DNA of 64,000 nucleotides from positions 118,754,121-118,818,120 of the forward strand of contig OZ010571.1 of assembly GCA_963932145.1 (NCBI GenBank), in the 5' to 3' direction. Shown here piece by piece: positions 46,390-59,268 of this stretch. The DNA comes from Acanthosepion lycidas. Its lineage: Eukaryota > Mollusca > Cephalopoda > Sepiida > Sepiidae. The translations under genes were made by a program, and so were the position numbers. Position 1 is the stretch's first letter. Each line of letters begins with the position of its first letter. The notes below the pieces were generated by a model. That model worked only from the letters and a program-made list of their open reading frames with translations. It was not told the origin of the DNA and did not search any database.

Positions 46390-47000
46390 CAATGATTGAC
46401 TTTCTTTTTTTTTAATGTCCCTCTCAATCCATGATATGCCATAAAGTACGGTGGGTACGTTACACGCTGCTTTGCTTTGTCTTCCTTGTGATTGTAAAAT
46501 TTTCTCCCCACCACATTCAACTATCTAACAAAAACCATTGTTTTTGGTTCCATTTTTCTAAAAACTGCCTCATTGCTCACATGTTTTCTACAGGCAATAA
46601 ACGGTATCTTCAAGTAGACAAACGTAACTGTTTACGCCATTTTTTCTCTTTCTTGTGTAGATTGCCCAGAATTAAAAGATTGATCTTGCACAGCAGTTCT
46701 ACATTCATTTATTTTAGTTCTAATGAAATATTTCTGTTTCTTTATAAATTGTTTAATATTTCGAAGGCATCTAATGCTATTAAATTGCATTTTTATATCA
46801 CGTTTTCGATCGTCTGCTAAAATATTTCCAAGATATTTAAATGTCTGCACTTCATTTTTTCGTTGTGATGACGACCATATATTTATTTCGTTACATTTGA
46901 TGATTAGTCCTTTCTTCCTGCTTCCCTTCACGACATTATCTCTGAGACCCTGCAGCTTTCTTTCTGAGTCTGCCAAATACAAACAATGGTTGTTCAAAAC
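46390..47000 (-). pseudogene. Decayed LINE reverse transcriptase, antisense
   Basis: The minus frame 46997-46632 reads LADSERKLQGLRDNVVKG, SRKKGLIIKCNEINIW, VQTFKYLGNILADDRKRD and so on, a continuous match to the RT thumb region of the LINE family at 1540-2210. Past its stop the minus strand continues with HVSNEAVFRKMEPKT near 46585 and QRVTYPPYFMAY near 46460. This is the best-preserved coding piece of that family here, but stops and shifts remain. Confidence 0.85.
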
Positions 47001-47263
47001 TTTATGAATTACGCAGGGAATATTTGTTTAAAATGTGCATATCCATTATGCAGGTGGCATTTATCCTGATATCCAATGACGCTTTAAATACTGTAAAAAA
47101 GCAAATCAAAACAAAACAAAAGCGCGCTGAATCGAGATTAGCATGCATGAAAACGACTCGAATGGATGAATGATATCCTCCTGGGTTGAATTCTATTGAA
47201 AACATCTTCGCCATTCTGGATGGCGGATTAAGGTTTGAGTTTCAAAATCTTAGACCAAAAAAT

Positions 47264-47320
<57 letters not shown>

Positions 47321-48006
47321 GTATTTTTTCTGTATCATTCTCATCTTGTTGTATTTTGTCTGTAATTTCTGTTATATAAACATCTAGTTAAAATTAAATT
47401 CTATTCAACAGCTTATAGGTATTATGCCCACGTCTATAAGTATTGTTTTATCCTAGAAATGGAATGAGGAATAACCAAAACGGAGGTTGCATATGAAATG
47501 GTTGTCATTATAACAGCAACAAAATAAAACACTTGGCAGTGTCGTGAAGTAGACAAACCACTGCTAGTGGTGGACTACTTAGACGGCATATCAACCCCAC
47601 TAATAATAGTGTCCAACGTATTCATGAGGATTGGGACATACCCATTAATGTTCACAAGTACGACATATAACACATACAGAAACTCTCTTTCTCTTTCTCT
47701 CTCTCTCTCTTACACACACACACAGAGGCACACAAACCCAACAACACACACACTCATATACCGAGTGTAACATCAAAATTGTTCAAATCAAGTAACAAAA
47801 TAATTGTCCAGTTGTTAGATTAAGATTTGAACTGTAGTAACTTAGAAATGATTAAAGATATCCCACTGGAATTCTCCGAGTTTTTTATAACACTATCGAA
47901 CTCTACTTTGAACAATAAGAAGGTATTTAGGTTTAAGATGAAATGAGGACCCCTCTTATTGTTTTTAGTTGAAGTTACACGATTTAGAAAATTTTTGTTA
48001 GACCCA

Positions 48007-48086
<80 letters not shown>

Positions 48087-48299
48087 TTGATTAATATATT
48101 TGTTCATAGCATATCAACACTTTGTCGATTATTTAAAACCGAAGCACATTTTTGCTCGTTATATCAATAGCTTTTTACGAGTAAACAATTGAATTTGCGA
48201 TAAAAAATTATTTTTCAGGATAAAAATTATGTTAATATATAGCTTATGGTAAAAGAGACCGATTTATACTTTACCCAGCGCTGTATTTGTGCGTATGTG
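47001..48299. other. No recognised gene; two (TA)n arrays
   Basis: TA arrays at about 47268-47318 and 48009-48082, and a short CT/CA tract at about 47684-47755. No coding motif seen. Confidence 0.55.
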
Positions 48300-48400
48300 A
48301 ATTTAACGAAATAGACTGGATTCGAACACTGGTTCTCTGATTTTTTTATGATTTTTTTTTATCGCGAGCTGCCATGAACCACACCACTATCTCATCCCAT
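48300..48400 (-). mobile_element. tRNA-like SINE head
   Basis: On the minus strand: GAGATAGTGGTGTGGTTCAT (weak box A), GGCAGCTCGCG, an A-rich insertion, then CAGAGAACCAGTGTTCGAAT as a box B. The A-rich run inside the tRNA-like part excludes a functional tRNA. Confidence 0.5.
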
Positions 48401-48432
48401 TTCATTGTCTCAATTGTAACCAGACATTATAG

Positions 48433-48435
<3 letters not shown>

Positions 48436-48505
<70 letters not shown>

Positions 48506-48530
48506 TGTGTCTCTGTGTGTGTGTGTGTTC
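48436..48530. repeat. (TA)n followed by (TG)n
   Basis: About 30 bases of TA then about 60 of interrupted TG, starting 35 bases from the tRNA-like head. Confidence 0.95.
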
Positions 48531-49220
48531 ATGTAATGTATATGCGTTTGCATTGTGTATTTAATGTAACTTTCCAGATGATTATTACTAAAGTGGTGAT
48601 ACTTAAAATAATACTCCTACGAGAAGATCTGCTTAAAAGCCTTATTTAAATATCTAACAAACGCTTTAAGAAACATTACTCTGAATTATATGCAAAAGGA
48701 AAAGCTATTTTGAGAAGGTATTTAAATTCAAAATATCGAAAATTCCGATTTTTACTCATACAATATACATGACTACAGAAAATACATGTTTTTCATAAGA
48801 TTTGTGTCCCCACGCATTACATTGAAATGTTCTCCTTTTGATATATTCATTATAACAGTTTAAAACAACGTACACAACATCAATACCATATTATCAAATT
48901 CAAAAATAAAAGGTGTAAATATATGAAATGTCGAGATAGATTCATACGGGAAGACACGAAGCATCAATAAACTGACGTAAATTGTGAAAAATCCACATTA
49001 AAAGTGAAACTAGCATAATGTGAATTACAATGGAATTCGTCACAAAATTATCAGTAAAGTCTTTGTTAATACTGAATTTACTCAGATATTGGACAATGGT
49101 TTCAATTTGTGACCGGACACCATGGAACTGAAATACAGAAAAAAATCAAGAATATATTCCCTTACCAAATAATTTGCACAAGACTTTAAACAAAACTGAA
49201 TAAATGAAAGGTTACTACCC

Positions 49221-49276
<56 letters not shown>

Positions 49277-51024
49277 TTTTTAATTGGCCTAACATTAAAA
49301 CATTTTAATGAATTAAATTTCAGAAATTCATAGAAGTATCAGCTCTATTAATATCCTGTATATTTCACATATAATACGTAAACATCATTCTGATGTCATT
49401 TAAAGGATCTTACAAAATTCTCACTATTAATCCACTTATAGAATCCCAATTAAGCATTATGTTTTAAGTAATAATTACTACTACTGAAGGTCTGCAGTAA
49501 TAGCTGAAGTTTTAAACAGTATAAAAATTGAAGACGGCGTTGTTGTAATGACGACAAATTCATAAAGTATACTCGGAAAATTTAAAGTCGTTCATCCATT
49601 GATTTCGTGAGCTGATGGAGTTTTATATACAACTGCATTCACAGAATCCCAAATCACATTGCAAACTCCATCTTTGCTGCACTTCTCCGTATAGCAATAT
49701 AAATATTCCCCTGTAGAATGCGCCGCAATGAGGTTTTGGTCATGGGAACAAGCCAACCATTTCAGGAAATGTGTTTAACGAAAATTTATTCATGTATTCC
49801 CTCATTTTCCTCGGCGAATATGATAGAAGATTGTCGTCGATGTAAATCACCTTCTTTAAGAAAGCTTTTATCACCTTATTCAGCCATGTCCCCAAAAGTG
49901 ACTGAGCTGTCATTTTGCACCATATCCAACTCCCAGGGGCCTGTTACTTCATCATCTTTAAAACCACTACAACATGTTCTATTGCGTTCGCTTTGTTTCC
50001 GTCTCAACCTCTGAAGGCTGTTTCCACCACGTGCTATACAGCTGTTACCATATTTTTCTCGAGACATTCTTGGTAAAATGAATGGCTGATAATCAATCTT
50101 TACCTTACTAACTACTACATTCAATTTTCCCTGTGGATATATTTCATTATAGGCCTACTGATTGATCTCACTTTTATTGCTTCTTGATTTAGACATCGAC
50201 ATAATGTGATGCTTACATATCCTTTCTGTCAGAAGGCGTTAATTTTCGTATATTTTTATTGGATTTATCCTTTAATATGTGAGGTAGATCGGCAACATTT
50301 TGACTTGACATTAACAGATTTACATCGATGTATTCTATGATCTTCAGCAAACTTCGTTACAATTCGACACGACATGTCTATCGTTTCCTTTCAATTTTTA
50401 CACTTCTTCAGTAAGATGTATTTAACTATCCTTAGTTCTTAATTTGAACGTATATCATTATCCGATATATTAAACTGGTAGCTAGTTAGAAAGCTTAAGA
50501 TTCAAAATATGGCTTTTCATTTGAAACTTCTCAAAATCAGATGACTGCCTTAGTGTAATTATAAATTCACACTGCTTCAAGAGGCAAGGAACAATCTATT
50601 GCAGGTTGGTATACGCCATCTATACGAATGTTTTAATGCGAAAGCAGAGGTCTGTGTTAAAGCCCAAGGAAAATATATCGTGTATTAACATGCGTTCAGA
50701 CTAATACTGATGTGGTCATTTCTGTTAATCCAGGTATATTTAATCTTCAGGAAATTTAAACACATATTCAGAGTGTTGCGCATTTTTCTTCCGCTATTGT
50801 ATACTGATGCCTATTTTTTTGTATTATATTCTGATCAACTGTAAATTCGTTTTTTTTTCTCTTCAGTGATAGCAAAAGATGTTCCCGACTTTTAATAAAG
50901 CCGCGATTATTGCATAATTGAAGTAGGTATTATTTTTGTAATCAACGCAGAGTTGTTTTGTATAGTTTTATAAGCAAGAAATTTTTATAACACTATTTAC
51001 ATTATTCTGCCTATTGTCTTTGAT
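48531..51024. other. No recognised gene; one (GATA)n array
   Basis: GATA array at about 49220-49276. Overlapping frames at 49718-50014 (plus, 98 codons) and 49876-50124 (minus, 82 codons) share a less AT-rich patch. The minus reading GPWELDMVQNDSSVTFGDMA looks protein-like, but I cannot place it. Nothing else seen. Confidence 0.45.
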
Positions 51025-51130
51025 CTTTGTCGTTGTGATAACCATGGCGACAAAAATGAGGGGAATAGTCCGCATAATGTAAATAGTGTACATAATACCT
51101 CATCTCAGAAATGTAGACAAATTTTTATAA
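51025..51130 (+). mobile_element. SINE E tail fragment
   Basis: GTTGTGATAACCATGGCGAC aligns with GTTGTAATAAATATGGCACC of the antisense copy at 27020-27300. GAATAGTCCGCATAATGTAA then TACCTCATCTCAGAAATG match the 22500 copy. The tRNA head and hammerhead-like box are missing. Confidence 0.75.
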
Positions 51131-51835
51131 TATTTTAGAATTTCTATAAAAACATATCATGCTGATATTAATTCATTTATCCAGTCAAATATATGTATAC
51201 AATCAACAACTTTACACGTTGCTCTTTACAGCTTCATTACTAGTGTGAAAATTCAAAATTCTATCAACAGCAAGTTTACCAACTGCATTTTGATTGATAG
51301 AAGAACAATTTCCATGGCAGATAAATATGAATTATTCTTCACAAAATTCTGTTAAGTTTTTACTCATCCCACTGGAACTTCACCAAAATTTGATGTCGCA
51401 TTTTATTGCCAATGGATTAGACTTAATGTAAAACTACAAAACGTTATAAACTGACATTATTATGGCAAGCGTATTAACTGACAATTGTAATGTACAGACG
51501 TCAGTTCATTTTAATCTAGTTAGCCATCTGACATCGTACAACGTTCAAATGAAACAATGCAGAGAGTGTCTCACATTTAAAAGCATTATATATTTCTTAT
51601 AAATACCGCTTTTCCAAGCTCATAAGTTTTACCATTCAGATATAATTTATGTTTTACGTTTACTGGACAAAATAAATAATTTCTCTTTTCATTATATCTT
51701 TACAAAATTACCATTCTGTTACCATTTGACTGAAATACACGTCGAAATGATTGTTCTTTTGCTTCATGGATTTATAAATATATCATTCTGATTCATTCTA
51801 ATGTATGTATGTATGTATGTATGTATGTATGTATC

Positions 51836-51886
<51 letters not shown>

Positions 51887-52422
51887 GTGAATAAACACTA
51901 TATAGAAAGATACATTTATTACTCCTGGTATTATACAAATCGCGTTTTCCTCAATATCATTTCATGTTAAAAATTGTATGTGTTCAATGTAGCGGTCGAA
52001 AGGAAACATTGCTTGGAAAAAAATATTAGCAACGGAATGACAAAGACGCGACGGCGAAGTCTATTTCAAGAGCAAGTTGAAGCAAGACTATCACTTAATA
52101 GACGAACGTATCTGGGTGCCTTACATGAAACGCTCGAACAAATAAAACTGCAATCTAAGAAACTTAGTAATTATGGAACTAATTTATTAAACGGTTCATT
52201 TTGCTTAAGGAAAATTTTTTTATCTAAATGCAGAAAATTATTCTATTTGTATATATTATTAACACAAATAAGGGAAGTAATCACTCATAAATTAATTAAC
52301 TTATGTAGTCTTACTTCCCTTTCCATATGGGAAAGGAAATATAAAAGTAAATACGCAGGAAATATATAAAAAACAAAGTCGATAATTACTATACGGTTCC
52401 ATTGTATAATTGTCACTCGTCT

Positions 52423-52465
<43 letters not shown>

Positions 52466-53099
52466 CTCTGGGGATAGAAGGATGAACTGGCTATAGGTGA
52501 TTTCAGACTCAAATTTCAAGTGATAAAAAGTATGTGTTGCTATTTTTTGTATGCTCTTGATATAGAGATTACTGGAGAATATAAGATCTTATTGAAAATG
52601 ATTTGCCCCTCCTAGTTCTTTTGTTTATGGCTAATTTTTAGTTTATTTAAAGACATTATGTTTTTTTTTTTTAGTTTATTCTAATTGTTTTTATATTTTA
52701 TTTTAATTATTGTTGTATAATTTTGTTTTATTTTCAGTTCATTTCTTTTTTCTTCGATTAGAAATTTTCGTTCGTAAAATAATGTTTATTCAAAATTAAT
52801 CTATGGGTTATTTTTAGTTTTCTGGGTCCCTATATGATTATATTAGCGTAGTAGTCATGTGATTTTGTATCTAAGTGTATGTAAACAATTAGCTTCAGAT
52901 TTTGATGAGACATTTATATTCGTCTAGAAAGGGGATTATTGCTGTTTTCCGTTCACACTAATCGTTTTTCTTGTGTTTTTTTTTTTTTTTTTTTGCTTTA
53001 GTTGATGTTGTATGCAGGTGCCGTTTTTATATTGAAAGTAGTGATATAGAAGCGTTCATTTTGTTGCGATTTTCAAAATCTCAGCAACATGAGGTAGAA
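51131..53099. other. No recognised gene; GTAT and GATA arrays
   Basis: (GTAT)n then (GATA)n at about 51800-51887, and GATA at about 52423-52463. The 131-codon frame at 51974-52369 is Lys/Leu-rich and unassigned. An imperfect inverted repeat (AGGGAAGTAA...TTACTTCCCT) lies at 52272-52321. Confidence 0.5.
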
Positions 53100-53720
53100 C
53101 TACATTTAGCTAGGTCCAGTTTTCTCTGACCAAATTGCCCAGCATTCATTGGCCTATTAGAAGACTGATTTCACATTGCAATCTACGAATCATTACTTTG
53201 TTTCGAAGGGTTTATTTCTGTTTTTCAGAACTTTACTTAGCTTTTGAAATGCCTTTGTTGCTAGATCAATGCGTGATCAGATTTCGGTGACCCTTTTCCC
53301 ATGGTGTGCTTAACAATTCTCAGATGTTTAATCGTCTGTACTTGCTTGATAATGAAATCTCTTTTTCAACTGAAATCTTTAAGATGTAATCATCAAGTAA
53401 GTATAGAAGATTAAATCCCCGGCAAAAGTTTAACAGAGGATGGGAAATGCAACACCGAAAATTAGTGGATGGCAATATTTTCTGGTTTCTTTCGTTTGAT
53501 GGTTAGTCCTTTTTCTCGCTTTCTTATACTACCATATCTAGGGGCCCATGTAATTTTATTTCCGTGTCAGTCATCAATACAGTGTTATCTACGTATCATA
53601 TTGAGTTAAGATTACACCCATTGATAAAAAAAATCCTAGTAGGGTTTCCTGATCCTTTAGGATAGTTTCGATACCCAGGTTGAATAAATCGAGGAAAAAA
53701 AACGCATTCTTGCCTTACGG
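53100..53720 (-). pseudogene. Decayed LINE reverse transcriptase, antisense
   Basis: The minus strand reads LDLFNLGIETILKDQETLLG near 53690-53630, followed by a degraded catalytic region and KARKRTNHQTKETRK near 53520, corresponding to the S.KKGLTINC.KTE segment. It then continues weakly to about 53300. It matches the DLFNLY.E.ILR..E part of the RT of the family at 1540-2210. Strongly decayed. Confidence 0.55.
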
Positions 53721-53820
53721 CCATTTCTATTTAGTGTAGCCACAGAATTCGTTTTATTTTCCTATGCAGATGGTTTACTCCCAATGTAATTTCCATTTTT
53801 TTAATAAAATGAATCACAGT

Positions 53821-53863
53821 ACGCGCGCACGCACACACACACACACACATATATGTATATATA

Positions 53864-53955
<92 letters not shown>

Positions 53956-54423
53956 ATATATATATATGTATATATTAACACAAATATATCCACACACATA
54001 TATACACACTTACACATATATACATCGCCACACAAATATATACCCGTCCTGGGTATGACAAAAAACTACGATAAAGACGAGAAGTTACATCCAGTAGCAT
54101 GGCCTCTGATCAGGAGATTTTGAGGAGGGTGGAACCACATCTTAATTACTGGTTTTCCAAGGTCCATCCTGCCCCAGGGTGGTAGCACCTTTTAGGGTTC
54201 CAGCTTTGGGTAAATAGTTAACCTCCCAAACTGGGGTCAAAACACCATGAAATTGTAATTTTTTTACAATCAATACGTTATTAAAAATACGTTTTTGAAA
54301 AAAATATATTAACAGCCCTACATTTTTTCGAAAAAAAATTACCAGTAGTAAAATCTTTGTCGGCATTAAATAACCCATTGATGGTGATATACCTTAAAAC
54401 AAAATAAACCCAAACAAACCAAA

Positions 54424-54515
<92 letters not shown>
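53821..54515. repeat. Compound CA/TA/TG arrays, mirror-arranged
   Basis: At about 53830-53960: (CA)n, (TA)n of about 54 bases, then (TG)n. A second array at about 54424-54515 runs (CA)n then (TA)n. In the first, CA-TA-TG is self-complementary over about 130 bases and can form a hairpin. Between them, 54045-54240 is less AT-rich and holds no recognised motif. Confidence 0.93.
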
Positions 54516-54521
<6 letters not shown>

Positions 54522-55739
54522 CGCGTATCTGTACTAAACAAGTACAAATGGTTTTAAGCAGCCAAGTAGAAAAGCTATATAACATGTCTAGAATCATTGT
54601 TTCTTATTAACGTACTTGAAAGCAGGATGGAATGTGTCATAAATAGCAAATGGCGTCGTAAGATGGGTTTTTCCAACCTTTGATGCATGGAAATTATTGC
54701 GCCAATCGCGATAGTCATCTACATATGGGCTGAGTTGGATTCCGATAACAAAAATAATATGAAAAAAAAAAAATCTTTTGTTCGGACTCCTGTTCACAAT
54801 ATTACAGTTATTTTTTTATTTTATTTTTTTTATTTTTGTGAGCAATATACCGTCTGTGTTTTAAGGTATATAGGAATACTTCTAAATTCTTTTACTCGTC
54901 AATAGCGTTGCAAATTTTTACTATTTCATTAATTTCAGTATATAACACCTCTTTCTGTGCCGTATATTATCAAGACGTCATAGATCATGGCCCTCCACAA
55001 TTTCCTGTCCTTCGTAGCTTTTATTACTGTTTTATTTTAGTCATCTCTCCCAAACGTTGTTCAATCATCTATTTACACCGCCTCATTAGGAAAGTCATGC
55101 GTTTTATCTTCGGAACCGCTTCCCTTCAATATGTCTTGTTAGTCTTACATTTTCAAAACACTTTTTCCTCATTATGTTCCATGTAGTTTTAAACTGTCGC
55201 TTACCGATGTGAATTATAAGAAATATTTTGTTTCTATTTTCCCTACAATTTCGAAGCTTCGAAGTTGATCACATTTTCTGTCCATGATATTCTCCGCATC
55301 CTTCTGTTGGACCACATTTATGTTGCATCACGTCACCTTTTCATCTTTAGAGAGATTCTCCTGCATTGTCTGCTATATAGGACGACCAATATTATTTAAT
55401 AATGCTGTACTTTTTTCTTTGTTTCTAAAGGAATGTTCCTGTTTCTCAATATTTCCGTACCTTTAGAAGGAATATTTTGCTATCACCAAACACATTCCGA
55501 TTTACACAAAGTAATATTTTCATATTGACACGTTACATTGCACAGATTACATCAGTTAAAAACAAATATTTTATGCCAGTCAACTTTCTTACCACCTTGG
55601 CAATTTTAAATACACTTTTATAAATATAAATTAGGGAAACTAACTTTTAAGGAAAATTAAAAAAAAAAAAAAAAGAAATTTATAGTTATAATCAGAAAGA
55701 GATGTTTTAAATTTCTTTTAAGCTTAATGATTTATATAC
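54516..55739. other. No recognised gene
   Basis: Frames of 60-92 codons on both strands, none with a motif. Possibly more LINE debris at 54960-55180, but not assignable. Confidence 0.45.
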
Positions 55740-56180
55740 ATTTTCATATATACAGCGTGTCACCCCCAAAATTGACACAATTTAAAATTTAAATATCTTA
55801 CGTGTCCGAAAAAGACCAAATTAAATTGGTTTCATTTTGAACAATAAAAGATTTATCAAAATTCGAACAATATATTCGAAGTGATGTATATATCATAACC
55901 TATTCTACAAAGTTTCAGAAAAGTTCAACCTGCGCGCATGAAGTTGGTAGTCCAGCACCTGCCAAACACGTTGTAGCATGTCTTACGTAGCATTCTCAAG
56001 CCCTTCGGTGATTCTCTGTATAATTTCCTGTGGTCTTCTAAGAAGACTTCTTTCACATAAACCACAGAGAAAAAAAATCACAAGGTGTCAACTCCGTATC
56101 CATTTCAATAGAACATTGACATTATAACTGGCATGACCATCCCGCTGGTAGATTCTCATTTCGCGGCGACACGTTAGAAT
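55740..56180 (-). pseudogene. Transposon 3' end with DDE transposase remnant
   Basis: On the minus strand near 56095-56060 it reads MDTELTPCDFFSLW, close to the SPDLTPCDFFLWG box that contains the third catalytic residue in a group of IS630/Tc1-mariner-related transposases. GLRMLRKTCYNVFGRCWTTN lies in another frame near 56005-55945. The element end appears to be CAGCGTGTCACCCCCAAA at 55755-55772, preceded by TA. Stops and frameshifts make it inactive. The 5' part was not found. Confidence 0.6.
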
Positions 56181-56499
56181 ATGTAGTTTCTCTGATATTC
56201 ATATTTTAAATGATGTCAATTCTTTTTTGGTGGTGGGGGTACCCTGTACTTTGTAGATTTAAGAATTCAACTCTCAGAGGATATGTATAAGGTAAAAGGC
56301 GTGGAAGGGAAGAGAAAGTAAATTCCATAAGCCTTGTGTAGAGGAGTAGGGATTGGTAAGCATGCGAAAAAGATTAAGAGCTGCGAAATATAAGATGTTG
56401 TAATTTATGAGAGCTCATTTACTGAAAGGACATGGCAAACAGAAATAGAAGGTTACTGAATTAAAGGTTTTTATCTATGTTAACATTTCGCATAAGATA

Positions 56500-57070
56500 A
56501 AATAAACGTGAACGTGCCTAGTTACCATTACCCAGGTATAACAGCCGACCGACGTTCTTCCTGAAGTTAAAAAGCTGTTGAAAGTCAACACAGACTGACG
56601 ATGACATTAATGATTAAATCGAAGACGACAAGGTGGCACATTGTTATAATGGAATATGCATATACCTGTGTTCCCCCTCACTGAAATAGGATTGGCTGGT
56701 GTCCGTCATAAATACCGACGGACGTGTAGGAGATACAAGAGCTTTAGTCTGAGAGCTAAGTCTATAACGACGCCCATTGGACTACGCCATTGATCTACAC
56801 TTCTTACCTGCGACTACGACGCGTACCAGTCGATTACTGCTACCGTATTCTACTTAGCTACTTCGTTCAAATATATCCCTTTTCCTGGACATATCACTCA
56901 TCTAGAAAAAGGACTTTATAGATTACTTTAAAAATACGTTGATACAGTGAAACAATTATCTGCGGGTGCACAGATGAATACTTTCAAACAAATTACTCGA
57001 GACGTGTTCTTAAATAGCATCATCAAATCGAGACCTTCAGATTGATGCCATGCATGGCGCCAGTCTCGTT
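56500..57070 (+). mobile_element. Possible LTR-like region
   Basis: A less AT-rich block with a TATA-like CATAAATACCG at 56708, a following CAAGAGCTTTAGTCTGAGAG and a repeated C/T-rich leader. ATGGCGCCAGTCTCG at 57053 resembles a primer-binding-site context (TGGCGCC). I see no TG...CA ends or second copy in the window. Low confidence. Confidence 0.25.
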
Positions 57071-58889
57071 TAGAAATGTCTCATCTATAAGATGTATACA
57101 AACGAATTTTCAGATCAATTTTTAATGAAGCTTGTAGTGAATAAATCCTGTAGGTCTTAACCGAGACAATCATTTTTCGAACCTTGTGAACTGGCACTAA
57201 ATAATCTCAAACAAAGATCTGTACCAAACAACAGAAGCTACATCAAAAACAATTAAAACCGATATCGACATATAACTCCCCCAAAACATAATCAAGAGGT
57301 ATATGCCCCACTATTACAAACAGATGCTTAGGAGAGAAGCTCCCATCAATACAGGCAAGAGTAATAACTATTAGTAGACATAAGAAAACCTATTTTCATG
57401 AAAATTGTTTTAATAGATCAATTTTATAAATTTCAAACAAAAATAGTGCATGAAGCTCAGTCAATGAATTCTGAAACTTTGCACATGAGGAAGCGACACA
57501 TATTACAATCATGAAGGTAGAGTAAGGCGAATTTAACATTTAATGTCTGGGTCATTTTCCCACATAATTAGCAAGCACGAGAATACTTGATTGTATATTT
57601 TTTTTTTATATATATGCATACAATTCTAAATAATTACCTCTGTGTGTGAGTGGTCTTCTATCCATATTATCTATTTTTTTATTACGAAATTGATCCTTCC
57701 GTGAGAGTAACAAAGACCTGGGTTTTAAATTTATAAAAGAAATGTAAACATTTTGAACTAAAGGAGTTCAAATTTCAAGCAAAAATATTCCATTTTGCGT
57801 AATAAGGAATTCTTTTACGAGAATATAGAAAACGAATTTAATGTTTAAATCAAGATACAAGCATAATTATCATAATTATAGCATCATCACTTCGATCACT
57901 GGACTTCGTCGCAGAGTAATTGCGCAGTTGAGCATTTGACAAGTTCCGTCCACAAAATTTAGTTGAAAGCTGCACGGTATTCATTTATGCACAAGCTAGT
58001 AAACTAGCGAATCCCATCCATTGGCAGGTAATCATAGAGCTGATGGCCATCTTGAAGGCTAGATTTGGTTACGGACAAGTGGCCTCTGATTCCATCGAGA
58101 GAACCCTGCGCCCTGGCCATTGACTTCAGTTTATAGTGCTCTCCACTTAACTATACCGTATAACCATGCCACTGGCTACATATATATTTATGAAGTGCAG
58201 TCTACCCCATTGCGCTAGATTTTAAGAAAGAATTAACGTAAGGAAAATTATTGTTTACACGGTTTTCTAAGATTTGGAAATAAACTAAAACCGTGTGTAC
58301 AGACACATGTAAATCTGTCCAGAAAACAAAATCGTTTTTATATTTTAAGTATTTGATTATCGAAAACCTTAGATGAATTCCCTATATTGATGTAACAAAA
58401 GAAAATTGGTGTATGTAGTTTTTTTTTGTCTGTTTTAGGCCAATCTGATAGTGCATATTTTATAATTCAGGATACGTTATCCTAGCCTTCAACATTGGCT
58501 TTAACACTAACAGCTTGTCCCGGGAACACAGGCATACGTAGAATTTCTACTTTAAGTGAAGTTAAAGACAAGAGAAAGTTCTTTCTTACAAAGTTTTCAG
58601 TGCATTAATCTAAATTTAGATCCATTTTTCATGTATCTGGTGACCGTTTAAATATCAGTCGGTTAATTTCCGAATACTTTCACTTTTCAGGAGCATTATA
58701 AACTTTGTTTAATTATTTTTGCGCTAAGTAAGCTTAAAATTAACACAAAATGAAAATAGAAAACGGCTTAAAATATCGTTACGGCTTATGAAAGGAAAAA
58801 TATCTTACACATAAAATTTTAAAAAATTGTCCGGAATATAGAAAAAATGAATAAAAACATTCTTTGAAAAAGTAAATGTATGCGTGTTT
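57071..58889. other. No recognised gene
   Basis: AT-rich. A possible degraded tRNA-like head on the minus strand at about 58110-58190 (AGTTAAGTGGAGAGCACTAT and CGCAGGGTTCTCTC). Nothing else seen. Confidence 0.45.
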
Positions 58890-59060
58890 GTGTGGCCAGC
58901 ATATATAAATAGTCGAGCCAAATCACAAGACATATGGCCTCAATATTTCGTTCAAATATGAAACAGACTGTCTCCGCATAGTGTTGTCCTCAATGTATAC
59001 TATTCAATTTTATACATACGTACGCTCTATCTCTCATACTAGCCATAAATATAGCTTATA
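58890..59060 (+). mobile_element. Single-arm relative of the fold-back element
   Basis: ATGAAACAGACTGTCTCCGC, then TTTATACATACGTACGCTCT and CATAAATATAGC, follow the order of the 41406-41650 segment, more diverged and without its inverted partner. Confidence 0.5.
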
Positions 59061-59120
59061 AAAAAACTATTTAACACATATTTAAAACTATTATTTTAAA
59101 CTACTTATTTAAAACTTTTT

Positions 59121-59123
<3 letters not shown>

Positions 59124-59168
<45 letters not shown>

Positions 59169-59201
59169 TGTATGATAGTATATATACAAATATATATGAT
59201 A

Positions 59202-59264
<63 letters not shown>
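59124..59264. repeat. (TA)n arrays
   Basis: TA at about 59124-59165 and 59204-59264, separated by TGATAGTATATATACAAAT-like sequence. The second is the insertion site of the MITE. Confidence 0.95.

Positions 59265-59268
<4 letters not shown>

Noticed and set aside
51974..52369. 131-codon frame as a host gene
   Set aside because: Lys/Leu/Ser-rich, AT-driven composition, no motif, and it runs through a hairpin and toward a GATA array.
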